DNA from: Persicaria tinctoria
Lineage: Eukaryota; Streptophyta; Magnoliopsida; Caryophyllales; Polygonaceae
Direction of reading: 5' to 3'
Length of the DNA stretch: 64,000 nt
Assembly: GCA_037127255.1 (NCBI GenBank)
Contig: JBANSL010000003.1
Span: 22,654,314-22,718,313 of the forward strand
Under the pieces are notes generated by a model, which was not told the origin of the DNA, ran no database searches, and saw only the letters and a list, made by a program, of their open reading frames with translations. Position numbers and translations under genes: made by a program. Position 1 is the first letter of the stretch, and every line of letters begins with the position of its first letter. This document shows positions 10,017 to 20,868 of the stretch, one piece after another.

Positions 10017-10426
10017 TCTGAGAATCTTCGGAACACAAATCCGTTAATCAATCCAGCGGATCTTGATCGATCGCGCCTGAAACATTGACGATAACAACCA
10101 AATTTCATTCATCATCCAGACAACTGGAAAGAAATAGGTCGGAACTGCATATAATCAACAAAATGTTTAGTCATACCAAGCGAAATGGACAAGATCGATT
10201 TCTCTCGCCAACCGCAGAAAATCCGATTAAGGATCTCCATGCCTAAGGATCTGTACAAGAACCTCGATCAAGACCGAAGACCAGAGAACGGAGATCGAAG
10301 GACAGATCATCGAAGGATGCATAGATATCATAGAGATGGAATCTAATCCGCCTCGAAAGACGACTCCAGGAGAGAGGAATATGAGTTCGGCGGCACAAAC
10401 GAGAATGGATTAGGAAAGAGGGGAAA

Positions 10427-10440
10427 GCGAATATTTATAG
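10427..10440 (-). promoter_or_regulatory. TATA box for minus-strand transcription unit
   Basis: CTATAAATA on the minus strand is followed downstream by GA-rich leader sequence. It is about 410 bp ahead of the ATG at 10016, leaving room for a leader intron. It is a consensus match only. Confidence 0.4.
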
Positions 10441-10639
10441 TAGAAACTAACGGTGGAGATGGGGAGAATCATTCAAGAACGGACGGTCCGATATGCACGG
10501 AGCTAGTTAGGCGGTGGAACAGTCTGGAACCCATTATTAGGGTTTGATTGGATCGCTATCGTTGAGCCACGTCATTTGTTGTTTGACGGTAATTCAGCCA
10601 CCTTTCGCTGTTCATCGTGGTCATCACGTACCGGAGACG

Positions 10640-10914
10640 GGAGGATGATACACATACACTTGGTGTATGCTGGTGTATCTTTTTTTCAAGTGTAATTTTT
10701 TTTAAAATTTATCCACTACTTTTAAAATTGTAAAAATTATCCTTACAAATTTACTTTAACACTCTATTATACCCATATTATAAAGAATAAACCCTAAAAA
10801 TATCAATAGTCACTAATTATACTCTAAATTTTAAAGGGTGAACCCTAGAAAAATAAATTTTGGAAGAAAAAAAGTTGGTGTATCCATACACTTGGTGTAT
10901 GTGTAGGCTTTTCC
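10640..10914. mobile_element. short MULE-like element, 9-bp TSD
   Basis: CCGGAGACG flanks it on both sides (10631-10639 and 10915-10923). Termini are GGGAGGATGATACACATAC and, reversed, GGAAAAGCCTACACATAC, so the ends pair imperfectly. Each end carries a near-palindrome CATACACTTGGTGTATG. The interior is AT-rich and non-coding. The size of the duplication argues for the Mutator superfamily. Confidence 0.6.
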
Positions 10915-11091
10915 CCGGAGACGATGCGAGGAATGGGCCTAATTCGATTAGTTTGTTTATTGTTGTTTATCCCACCCGTATAAAATTAGAAAAAGATGCG
11001 GCTTGCGCTTTGCGCAAGTCCAACAGATTCTCTAAAAATTCTCTATTATGGAGAGAAAAATATCAAAATCTCTATAATTTTTATACTCTTA

Positions 11092-11215
11092 CCCCAACAG
11101 TTTCTCTATTTTACATATTTATACATTTATTATACAATATAATAAATGCATACCAACAGTTTCTCTATTTTACATATTTATACATTTATTATACACTATA
11201 ATAAATGCATAAATT
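11092..11215. repeat. tandem duplication of about 60 bp
   Basis: The block CCAACAGTTTCTCTATTTTA...AATAAATGCATA occurs twice head to tail with one base changed. It sits in a 10.95-11.49 kb tract whose edges (CCAACAG on the left, CTGTTGGGGATGCTCT on the right) resemble ends of a decayed hAT-type MITE, which I cannot prove. From 11.5 to 12.03 kb I see only AT-rich sequence. Confidence 0.6.
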
Positions 11216-12758
11216 CATAATTTAATAAATAAAATTTGAATAAATTAATTAAATCAATATGTAACAACCAATGAATAAATGGGTAGACATGGGAAGAAGT
11301 GAATGGATTTAATTTTACAGATTTTAATTCTTCTCTAAATTTAGAGATTTTTTTTTCTCTTTCCTGAGTTTCCTCCCATTTCTCTATTTTAGAGATGGTT
11401 TTACAAAAGCTGTTGGGGTTAAAAACCCTATATTTTCTCTAAAATTGTCTATTTCCTCTATTTTACATAAGCTGTTGGGGATGCTCTAAGAACTAAGAAG
11501 CCAATTTGCTGCTTCCTCACAATTACTGTACATGTTAAAATTGTACTAGTGTTAATCCCGGATCTTAAATTCGGATATTTGATTAAAATTTGATATTTAT
11601 GATTTTAATTTTAAAGTGTTTAGTTATTTTACAATGATTTGTTATATAACATTAGTTGATAGTATGAAAATTATATAACATTAGTTGATATTTATGCTCT
11701 AGCGACTAAGTAGAGACTTAATAGATTTTACAATAGGGTGCCCGCCCAATGTTTATTTTGTAATTATAAAATTTTCATTCTTCTTTTATCAACTTTTTAT
11801 TTTATAAATCACTACTTTTTAATAATTGCAAAATTTTCATTCTTCTTTTATTTTCTTATAATGTTTATTTTGTAATTAATTATTTATTTGTTTTTAAAAT
11901 AAAATGTTTCATGAATCAATACTATTTATTTGATGAACCACTACTCTTTATTTCATTAACGTCTACTTTTTAATAATTGTAAAATTTTCTTTCTTCCTTT
12001 ATTTTCTTTTAATGTTTATGTCTTAATTATTTATTTATCTATATAAACTCTTAATTTAGAAGAGTTTAGGATGATGTGTCAATCTTAGAGGCATTTTAGG
12101 AGTCTTAACCAATCATATTTTTTTTTGCCATTTTTTTTTATTTTCTTTAATTCTCATTTTTTCTTCTTTTTCTTTTAATTCTTTTTTTTCTTTAATTTTA
12201 CTAACAATCTATATCTATATCTATATAAACTCTTAATTTAGAAAAGTTTAGGATGATGTGTCAATCTTAGAGGCATTTTAGGAGTCTTAACCAATCATAT
12301 TTTTTTGCCATTTTTTTTTATTTTCTTTAATTCTCCTTTTTTCTTCTTTTTCTTTTAATTCTCTTTTTTCTTTAATTTTACTAACAATCTATATCTATAT
12401 CTATATAAACTCTTAATTTAGAAGAGTTTAGGATGATGTGTCAATCATAGAGACATTTTAGGAGTCTTAACCAATCATATTTTTTTGCCATTTTTTTATT
12501 TTCTTTAATTCTCCTTTTTTCTTCTTTTTCTTTTAATTCTCTTTTTTCTTTAATTTTAGGCAAAATTGCATGAAACCACCCTTTAAATAGGGCTGTTTGC
12601 AAAAAACCACCCTTTAGATTTCTTTTTGCAGCAAACCACCCTTTAAATATCCTAGTTTGTGGCAAACCACCCTTTAAAATGCATTCATTTAAAAAACAAC
12701 ACCCATCATCACTTTTCATTAAAAATATATTAATTAAACCAAAATTGCTCTTTTACCC

Positions 12759-12761
<3 letters not shown>

Positions 12762-12854
<93 letters not shown>

Positions 12855-12875
12855 TATATTATATTATATTATATT
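12762..12875. repeat. (TA)n microsatellite
   Basis: About 88 bases of uninterrupted TA, followed by five TTATA-type units. It lies inside the MULE interior. Open frames across it are artefacts. Confidence 0.95.
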
Positions 12876-13399
12876 TCAAGGTTGTTAGAAAGAAAATAAA
12901 TTGTATTTGTATGCTTTTAATTGCAATTTAATGAACGACATTACGTTTGAAATCTCTTCTTTTGTTTTCTCAAACATTATGTTTGAAATCATTGGAATCT
13001 ATATTTAAATCTTTATTTATTATATTAAATCTATATATAATATGATGATTTGACATAACCCACTTTTTTTAGAATCCCAAAAACCAACTTATTTTTAGGT
13101 GTTTTAATCAATAAGCTTCAATTACAATTATATTTTTTTCAAATCCTTAAGATATTCTACATTTTTTAAACCAACGAGTTTAATTCAATACATTGAATTA
13201 ATATATAATCTATATCTATATATAAATATTTATATATCATATTAAGTGACTTAAGTGAAAACATTTTTTAATGTTTATTCTCTCCTTGGTTTGATATAAA
13301 ATTATATTTATTTAAATATTTTAAATAAGGTTACAATCGCTATATTGATAACACAAAAATATAACAAAATTTTCTTTCTAACATCCTTAAAAGAATATA

Positions 13400-13633
13400 C
13401 TCCCTCCGTTCATTAATAAGTGTCGTTTGACTTTTCGACACGTTTCTTAAGGAGCTAAAAACTATATAAAATATTAACTTTTTTATTAATTTTTTTAAAT
13501 AATTTTAAACTTATAACTAATATGTATAAAAGTATTTAAAAAAATTAATTAAAAATTTATATTTTATATAGTTTTTAACTTCTTAAAAAACGTGTCAAAA
13601 AGTCATACGTCACTTATTTTTTAACGGAAGTAG
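13400..13633. mobile_element. Stowaway/mariner-type MITE nested in a MULE
   Basis: Begins CTCCCTCCGTTCATTAATAA and ends with the decayed inverse TTATTTTTTAACGGAAGTAG. TA flanks both ends (13398-13399 and 13634-13635). Length is 234 bp. This is the reverse nesting order of the pair at 408-1543. Confidence 0.85.
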
Positions 13634-14235
13634 TATATATTAAGGGGTAAAAAGGTAATTTTGATTTACTTGATAAATTTTTAATGAAAAGTGATGATGG
13701 GTGGTTTTTTTTTAAATGAATGTATTTTAAAGGGTGGTTTGCCGCAAGCTAGAATATTTAAAGGCTGGTTTGCTGCAAAAATAAATTTAAAGGGTGGTTT
13801 CCTGCAAACTACCTTATTTAAAGGGTGGTTTCCTGCAATTTCGCCTTAATTTTACTAACAATCTATATCTATATTCTATATAAACTCTTAATTTAGAAGA
13901 GTTTAGGATGATGTGTCAATCTTAGATGCATTTTAGGAGTCTTAACCAATCATATTTTTTTTATCTTCTTTAATTCTCCTTTTTTTCTTCTTTTTCTTTT
14001 AATTCTCTTTTTTTCTTTAATTTTACTAACAATTGGGCTTAATTCAAAACATCTATACAATATATATATATAATATATTAAAATAGAAGCACTTTCGCCG
14101 CATGTCATCTCCTCGCGCGAAGTTATTTTAGGCAATTCGTTTTTATTTTTTCTTATATATCATGTCCACTAATTATGGTAACTAAATCATCTAATATTAT
14201 TTACATATTAACATTTCATACTATATTTTTAACTA

Positions 14236-14731
14236 TCTATATAATATATTAAAACAGAAGCACCTTAGCCTTACCGATGACGTGACGTCATTCCCTTAAT
14301 CATAGGCATTTTAACCAATCACCTTAGCCTAAATTACAATTTTAGTAGTTTAAAAAAAACATTTGGATTAATTCAAACTGTTTTCTATATATACTACTTT
14401 AATTGCTTTAATTGCCTTTTCAACTATCTATTACTTTTTCCCTACTATCTTATAAATAATACATTCGATGCTGAATATTGTCAATCATCCCAACCTATTT
14501 TTCTATTATCCTCATTTGCTATGTTGAAATGACAAGAGTAGTTGCCTTGACTGAGTAGTTTTTAGGCGTTTACGAAATTATCTCAACCATTTACATACTA
14601 CGTATTACACACTTTACTTTATTATTTTCTAACCGCTAATATGTGCATTTTTGTCGGTATATTTTTTATATTATTTTATATTCGCAACTTTACTATTAAA
14701 TTGCGCGCCAATGGCACGGGTATAAAACTAG
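14236..14731 (+). mobile_element. short non-autonomous Helitron
   Basis: Starts TCTATATAATATATTAAAAC after an A and ends with a GC-rich 3' segment (GCGCGCCAATGGCACGGG) and CTAG followed by T, the expected insertion between A and T with no target duplication. A related 5' end (TCTATACAATATATATATAT) lies at about 14051, which may be an outer or older Helitron sharing this 3' end. There is no coding capacity. Confidence 0.65.
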
Positions 14732-16087
14732 TTTGTTTTTAAATTAAAATGGTTCATAAAACCAGTATTATTGACTAGGAATAGAGACACCTAGGTTACA
14801 TTTAAAAAAAATTCCACACGTTTTAGGCAACCGGCTTTGGTGGTCACCGAGGAGGAGCTTTTGGCACAAACTATGAAGAAGAACAATAAAATTGTGTCAA
14901 AAATCAAACAATGAAGAGAAGTCCAACAAATTATAGATAAGAATAATCAATTATACATCTTAATAGGCTCGATGAAGCAGATAACAGTCCAATATATATT
15001 TCAATCAAAACTGTTTAAAACTAAGCAATCTCCAACAACAACATTAAACAGCACTGAAACTTATTTGATCACAATTCATAGATACGCAATCTGACTAGTT
15101 GAACTCAGCAATTTCCCTTAGCAAACCACAAATGAAAATGAAAAATATTCAATCAGATGCAAATATGCAATAATGGCCAATCCACCAACACATGGTTAGT
15201 AATGAACACATAACATAATTAATACTATTTGTTTATACTTTGTAAAAATATAACAAGACAAGTGTTGTAATTAAGCAGTACTAATTTTGGGAGGTTTTGA
15301 CAAATCGTTGGTAAGAAAAACTACAATAACAATTAATGTTCTTTAAGTTGGGGTACCTTGCCTGCTTTATATATTTGTAATGTGGATAATAAGTTTCAAG
15401 TTAATCAAACATTAGTAGAGTTTTGGTTTTCTTAATGGTGTAGATTGTGTAGTCAAGTGAGTTCATTGCCCTTTACATGTCATATACATATACCTGAATT
15501 ATTTATAAGAATGAAGCATGGAACGATCCAACCTGATTTAAGCTGTATATGCAGATCCGTCTGCGATGAATGTGACTTTGCAATCCTTATCTTAAACAGA
15601 ATTCTACCTAGCTACATATAAGTTCATGTTACATTTGACTTAGTTTTGTTTCAAGGAAAGGGCAAAGTGATTGAAAATTAAATTGGTGAATGAGCTATAA
15701 AGATTGAGGTAGGGCATCTGATTGTAATGTTGCTATATTTTTAGAAATTAATGCAGAATTTTTAATCCAAACTTAACCACACAGAAGAGTTATACAACTC
15801 AGGACAGCAGAGGCTTGGGCGGTGTTCCATTGGCTATCCAAAGCCAAGGCGATGGGAGGTCCGGGTATGCCATGTCGGACGACAAGCCACGTTGTCGTAG
15901 ATGCTATAGCAAATTGGGCATTATCGCTCGATGACTCCCTTACTACTCATGTTAGTATCCAGAATGTATTGATGAACTATTGGCTCTCCAAGCTCAGGAG
16001 GGACTACGTCTTTGCAGCTTGTATTAAGAAACAAAGAGATGCGAAAAAAAGATGTGTATTATTAGATCACCGAAAGCAGATATAAAA
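14732..16087. other. intergenic DNA with a weak LINE RNase H trace
   Basis: Mostly unassigned. On the plus strand 15870-15960 reads VVVDAIANWALSLDDS, resembling the C-terminal N-x-ADxLANWALSL helix of LINE RNase H domains (compare the minus-strand copy near 34250). The rest shows nothing I can support. Confidence 0.35.
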
Positions 16088-16159
16088 TCCGTTGTCGTCC
16101 AGCGGTTAGGATATCTGGCTTTCACCCAGGAGACCCGGGTTCGATTCCCGGCAACGGAA
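16088..16159 (+). tRNA. tRNA-Glu: tRNA-Glu (TTC anticodon)
   Basis: A complete cloverleaf: acceptor TCCGTTG/CAACGGA with discriminator A, D arm GTCC/GGAT, anticodon arm TCTGG CTTTCAC CCAGG giving TTC, variable AGACC, T arm CGGG TTCGATT CCCG. It is directly followed by a T-run Pol III terminator, and an AT-rich TATAAAA lies just upstream, as is common for plant tRNA genes. It reads glutamate codons. Unlike the tRNA-like element ends in this window, it has a normal 7-base anticodon loop. Confidence 0.97.
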
Positions 16160-16170
16160 TTTTTTTTTCC
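16159..16170 (+). terminator. Pol III T-run terminator of tRNA-Glu
   Basis: A run of about nine T residues immediately follows the discriminator base of the tRNA, sufficient for Pol III release. Confidence 0.85.
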
Positions 16171-16509
16171 TTCATCCCCATCTACCCTTTCAATGGAGCC
16201 AAAGAGCAAGAATTTGACATCCCCGCGCCTAATCCGCATCTCCCCCACCGTCTTGCCTCAGTAAACTGTAAATCCACCTGAAGACCCGAGGAATCTCTTC
16301 CCCTGAAAGCACCCAGTTGATTATTTTTTTTAATACCCGGTAAAATCCACTCATTTACTATTACTCAGATCACAAATATCTGGCAAATCATGATTCTAAA
16401 TATCTGGCAAATCATGATTCTATCTTAAGATCTGAACATCCAAATCACCGTTTCTCTCGGAGGCAACGGCGAAAACCAACTACAAAGGAGCTCAAAGGGA
16501 GGAAAAAAG

Positions 16510-18420
16510 ATGTCGAGCTCTCACAAAGGCAAGATCTTTATGCTTTTACTCTTTTTTACTATCATTTGTTCTTCCACGGCTGGAACTGAGGACCCACAAG
16601 TATCCGCTGAGTGTCAGCCCCAATCTGGTAATGAAGTTTCGACACTGTTGCATTGTCGCCAACAAGCCCAAATTGATAAGCTGGAGCAGTTGGTGAAGAA
16701 TTTGACTGAATTAGTTGCTAAATTAGGGTCTAAACAGTATGGAATTCAGCGGAGTGGGGAAGTCAGTGAAACCCTAGGTTTTGAAGGTGGGGATCTTAGG
16801 GTTGATGGATCCAGTGAGAGGCGAGAAGTGGAAGCGAGTGAGGGGAGGTTTAAGAAGTCTGTGGCTTCTGTGACAAAGCACAGTACTTTTTGGTCTGAGC
16901 GGTTTTGGCTTGTTTCTGCTGTGAATTTGGATTCTAAGGTGCTGAGCTTGAGTGTGTTGCCATTCCGGGATCACGAGGGTCATAGCAAGTATGTCGCAGT
17001 TGGTGATGATCGCGGTAGGGTTCATGTGTTCTTGAGAAATGGAGATGTTTTGGTTGAGTCTTCTCCTTTTTCGGATTCGCCTGTCACTGCTATGACCTCA
17101 TGTATGTCTGTTTATAAGAATGAAAGTGTTGTTGTAACGGGGCATAGTAACGGTGCAGTCTGGGTTCATAGGATTTGGGAGAGTTCTTCGGGTGATGAGT
17201 GGAGCAAGCTTCAGATGGAAAAGGTGGTGGCGTTGAACTCGGTTGGAAAAGATGAAATTGTGTCTCCTATATCCCTATTGGAAGTTCATTATGTGGGGAG
17301 ATCAAAGTATGTTTTGTCGGTTGATACGAAGGGGAGAATCAAAGCTTTCAGGGAGAATGGAGAGCTGCGTGGTGTGGTTGTGCCTTCAAGTCGCCCGCTT
17401 GCATTCTTGAAGCAAAGGCTCTTGTTCTTGACGGAAACTGGAGGAGGCTCCTTGGATTTGAGGACCATGAAGATCAAGGAGGTTGATTGCGAAGGGCTGA
17501 ATCATTCTTCTGTTAAACAGTATGCATTTGACTCTACTGAACAGTTGAAAGCATATGGTGTTACTTCAAATGGTGATTTGGTTCATGCTTTATTGTTGGG
17601 CGATTCAACGAATTTCAAGTGCAGGGTTAGGTCTTGGAAGAATATTGGTCTAGATGAGTCACTTGCCTTTCAAGTGATCAAGGGGTACTTGCTGATTGCT
17701 GACCATGAAAAGCTTCATGTGTATAATATTTCGTCTCAGCACTATGCCCGATCCGGTGCTCCTCGGCTTGTATTCTCAGCTGCCATTGATGAGATAAGGT
17801 CCTCATTTGGCGCTAATAGTGCAATGAGCAAATATCTTCAGACAGGGAAAGAGGTACCGTTGATAGCAAGTGACCGTGAAAAACTCGTTGTTCTCGGTTT
17901 TGGAGGTGGGTGTGTAGGCATATATCGCTCAAACCTTCCGATTACCAAAGCAGAATCTAGCAGTATGTTCTGGACTAGCCCCGTTCTATTCTTCATCCTT
18001 TTCTTGTTTGGATTGTGGCATTTTTTCGCAAAGAAGAAAGAATCTCTGACTTTGTGGGGATCTGATGATCCATTTAGCTCTAAATCAGTAACAAAGGAAG
18101 CTCCCTTAAGAGGTTCAGTTTCAGGAGACCGTTCATTCACAGACTTGTCGTCAAGGAAATCTGATCCTGCAGATCTAAGGAGCAACAATGGTTTCAGTGG
18201 TGCGTCAAGGAGGTATGGATCTCCTTCTCGATACCCTGTTGCAGGTGGCAACTCCTTTAGACCTAACTCCGTGGACACAAGCTCTAGGCCTTCTGTTGAC
18301 CCCAACTTCAGAGCCGCACCTGAGCTAAAGTTTAGAGGGTCCAACGTAGAATCCGGGGACTTCCCCAAAAGAAGGGAGAATATGTATGTGAGCAGTCAGG
18401 TTTTGGACGAGACCAGCTGA
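16510..18420 (+). CDS. At1g75140-like single-pass membrane protein
   Basis: 636 codons in one exon. Residues 1-24 are a signal peptide. Cys35 and Cys49 flank a short linker, and about 50-75 form a predicted coiled coil. Roughly 105-475 hold repeated beta-strand blocks ending in G-x-V-x-V/W patterns (YVAVGDDRGRVHVF, VVVTGHSNGAVWVH, YVLSVDTKGRIKAF), typical of a beta-propeller. About 485-505 is a transmembrane helix (FWTSPVLFFILFLFGLWHFF) followed by KKK, and the last 130 residues are a Ser/Arg-rich cytosolic tail. Overall length and domain order fit the uncharacterised plant membrane protein At1g75140 (about 617 aa). The propeller would face the secretory lumen or apoplast. The biochemical role is unknown. 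The start is the first ATG, and the signal peptide supports it. Confidence 0.9.
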   Translation: MSSSHKGKIFMLLLFFTIICSSTAGTEDPQVSAECQPQSGNEVSTLLHCRQQAQIDKLEQLVKNLTELVAKLGSKQYGIQRSGEVSETLGFEGGDLRVDGSSERREVEASEGRFKKSVASVTKHSTFWSERFWLVSAVNLDSKVLSLSVLPFRDHEGHSKYVAVGDDRGRVHVFLRNGDVLVESSPFSDSPVTAMTSCMSVYKNESVVVTGHSNGAVWVHRIWESSSGDEWSKLQMEKVVALNSVGKDEIVSPISLLEVHYVGRSKYVLSVDTKGRIKAFRENGELRGVVVPSSRPLAFLKQRLLFLTETGGGSLDLRTMKIKEVDCEGLNHSSVKQYAFDSTEQLKAYGVTSNGDLVHALLLGDSTNFKCRVRSWKNIGLDESLAFQVIKGYLLIADHEKLHVYNISSQHYARSGAPRLVFSAAIDEIRSSFGANSAMSKYLQTGKEVPLIASDREKLVVLGFGGGCVGIYRSNLPITKAESSSMFWTSPVLFFILFLFGLWHFFAKKKESLTLWGSDDPFSSKSVTKEAPLRGSVSGDRSFTDLSSRKSDPADLRSNNGFSGASRRYGSPSRYPVAGGNSFRPNSVDTSSRPSVDPNFRAAPELKFRGSNVESGDFPKRRENMYVSSQVLDETS

Positions 18421-19539
18421 GTTACTACTTAACATGAACAGGCACCCTTTGACGGGGATAAAAAATAGTTGTCCATTTGGATTCTTCATTTGGCATTTAA
18501 GGTCACTTTGCGCTTCATCGCCAGTTGTGAACGTTTAATGTTTAGTGTACTTCCTTTGTTTTTCCTTGGCATGATGGCCTGGCCGTTTGTTTGAACTGGT
18601 TGCTGCAAGCTTGAAATCCGGTTTTGAAATTTCAGGTCAGTTAGGAGCTTGTTTGGGCTTCCTGTCCTGAATCATCGCATGAGCGATGCCTATATTTCAT
18701 CGGATTTTATGAGCAACTACAGAATTAACAATTTAACATGAAATGCCACACCCTAGATGGTTTTATGCTACTTTCTTTTCCTGTATCACCCTTTTAAGTA
18801 ATATCTGAACTTCAGCTGCAGATCATCGTTGGCTCTGCTGATGTTTTTCTTAAAGTGTTCTTGCTGCAATGAAGGTAGTTTCTGAATTCAGGATGTTACA
18901 GATCTTTCCCTTGTTTCTTGATTTGGTAAACTTGGGTTTCAGAGATGTAGGCAGTTGGATACACGGTCTTGAAAACAACTGCACATTGATTAATATTTAT
19001 GGTAAAACTATGATCCTCAATTGTTTACCTCACATAGATGCAGTGTAGCTTCGGAAGATTGGCAATACATTGTCTCACTTATTTGCTAAACATCGGATGG
19101 TGATGAATTTGAATGTGTATTTTCAGGGATGACCAAATATTTTCACTACCAAATCGACAGTAATGACTAATGACCCATAAATCCTCTCAAAAGTTGCATT
19201 CTCTACTATGCCGGACAGGGATAAATATGTGAGATGTCAACCTTCAAACATAAAAGCAATTGAACGTTCAATGAAAACAATTTAACAAAAATGCTAAGCT
19301 AATACAAAAAAATGTGTTCAATACTACCAAACAAGCTGTAACATCAATAATCACTGCAGCAAATTTTAGCTACCTCTGGAAATTAAGGATTAATCCTAGC
19401 TCTTTTGTATTTTGAATTAAAATGAACAGAACAAAAATAGAGTATAACACAAATCTCTAGTAAGACACAAGTGTCGCCAATGAAGTTTCAAGCTCCGCTG
19501 CAGAAGGCGGCATGTATGCAGAGTGGCTCTTCGTATTGA
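18421..19539. other. convergent intergenic space (3' UTRs)
   Basis: The two genes are transcribed toward each other, so this 1.1 kb should hold both 3' untranslated regions. AT-rich stretches are present, but I cannot fix the cleavage sites. No other gene is visible. Confidence 0.5.
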
Positions 19540-20850
19540 TTAATCAGAGTCCTCATAAACTCCCCCATCATCAGAAAGGTCATCGAAAGATCTCATATCA
19601 AGCTGGTAGCGAAGAATTCCTCCAATACCACCAAAACCCCTGCAGAATTGTGACCCTTCCTGTGATCTGTTGGTAACAAACTCAAGTGTGCAGCCAAACT
19701 TTTTGTAATTGTTGGCAAACCATTCTAACAGAGACGTTTTTTCTTGAACCTCCAGCTCTGCAGGAGTGTCTGGATCTCTGAAATTGCTCTGATCAGCCTC
19801 CTGGTCCTTGTTCAAGTGCTTAATGACAATCTCACCAGATGAGCTGTTTTTCAGCTCATACCTGTTGATGTCGAGATTCTCCCACACAATCAGTGTCTCC
19901 ACAGCACCCATCTCCAGACCTTTCAATGTATCTTCAACCCCAAAGACGTATTTTCCAGTGTCCTGACTTATTTCTTCAAAGTACTTGCCTATCAATTTCT
20001 TCTCTTGAATGAACTTTACATTGGCAAGGATTTCAGCAGACAGCTCAATCGCTTGATTGAAGCCATTCTCTCCACCATAAGAAACATCAACTACATTCAA
20101 GATTTTAGTCTGCAAGCGCTGGTCGAACATATCTGACTGACTGAGCTCAGTCTTGAAATCTGCAGATCCAGCAAGAATTAACCCAGAAACATTTGGCTGA
20201 CTGGTAGCAGGATTGATAAAGAACTGGGTAGCAAGCTCGGCCGTCTTCCTGACATAGTTGTGTCGCTTCTCCATACGAAGACGAGCAAAACGGAGAGCAG
20301 ACTGTCCTCCTCGTCCGTGCTTCTTTGGGAGATCAACAGTAAACTTATGAAGGACCTCTCTCGTATTGCCACTCAGTGTACCAAATAATGTTCCATTACC
20401 ATCCATGATGATAAAGCCAAACTTATCATCAGACTCCAGGAGCTCATTCAGCGCCTCAGTGTGGAACTTGTTGTCACAAAGGTACAAAGAAGCATTGATG
20501 GGGCGGAAGGGCTCAAAGTCAATCGTAACCTTCTTTTCCTTTCCATCATCTGTCACTATAGTTCCAGTGTAAAGAACGAGTCCATTCGGAGGAACCTTGT
20601 TGTAGAGCTTTAGCCTCTGCTGAGCAGATGTGATAGCTGCCAGCACAGACTGACGATTAACCCTACTCTTGATATTGGAAGCAGTTCCATACTCATCACC
20701 CAACATCTTGGCAACCCTAGATACTTGATCACGTGGAGGCATGATGAGAGAAATCATGCTTGTTCCATTGCCTCTAGCAGCTTCCAATGCTTTAATAAGC
20801 TTTTTGATCTTCCACATCTCAATATTCTTGTCAGATTCTTGGTCCGCCAT
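19540..20850 (-). CDS. eRF1: eukaryotic peptide chain release factor 1 (eRF1)
   Basis: 436 residues, the normal family length, in a single coding exon as in Arabidopsis. eRF1 recognises all three stop codons in the ribosomal A site and triggers peptide release with the GTPase eRF3. Visible signatures: NIKS at 59-62 and the YxCxxxF motif at Y123/C125/F129 for stop decoding, the GGQ hydrolysis loop at 181-183 within [15 protein letters not shown], then the eRF3-binding C-terminal domain ending in an acidic tail ([11 protein letters not shown]). The start is the first ATG. Sequence around 20868-20872 on the minus strand (TTAG|ATTTTG) looks like the acceptor of a leader intron. Confidence 0.98.
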   Translation of the reverse strand: MADQESDKNIEMWKIKKLIKALEAARGNGTSMISLIMPPRDQVSRVAKMLGDEYGTASNIKSRVNRQSVLAAITSAQQRLKLYNKVPPNGLVLYTGTIVTDDGKEKKVTIDFEPFRPINASLYLCDNKFHTEALNELLESDDKFGFIIMDGNGTLFGTLSGNTREVLHKFTVDLPKKHGRGGQSALRFARLRMEKRHNYVRKTAELATQFFINPATSQPNVSGLILAGSADFKTELSQSDMFDQRLQTKILNVVDVSYGGENGFNQAIELSAEILANVKFIQEKKLIGKYFEEISQDTGKYVFGVEDTLKGLEMGAVETLIVWENLDINRYELKNSSSGEIVIKHLNKDQEADQSNFRDPDTPAELEVQEKTSLLEWFANNYKKFGCTLEFVTNRSQEGSQFCRGFGGIGGILRYQLDMRSFDDLSDDGGVYEDSD

Positions 20851-20868
20851 TGTGAATTACAAAATCTA

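Larger units (their letters stand above)
12559..13845. mobile_element. non-autonomous MULE with modular TIRs, 9-bp TSD
   Basis: Flanked by a perfect TTAATTTTA duplication (12550-12558 and 13846-13854). Starts GGCAAAATTGCATGAAACC and ends with the inverse of GGCGAAATTGCAGGAAACC. The roughly 170-bp inverted repeats each hold four copies of a module reading GCAAACCACCCTTTAAAT. The interior carries a long (TA)n tract and a complete Stowaway element. No transposase is encoded. Confidence 0.88.
12036..14034. repeat. four tandem ~180-bp Helitron-like 5' ends, third copy split by a MULE
   Basis: Units start near 12036, 12210, 12390 and 13862. Each contains TCTATATAAACTC, TTAGAAGAGTTTAGGATG and GGAGTCTTAACCAATCAT and ends TTTACTAACAA. 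The TC start followed by an AT-rich leader and a CCAATCA block resembles the 5' ends of the Helitron at 14236. The third unit is interrupted by the element at 12559-13845. Confidence 0.7.

Noticed and set aside
17838..18368. 176-codon open frame antisense to the membrane-protein gene
   Set aside because: It is the reverse shadow of the Ser/Arg-rich tail of the real gene, with no independent support.
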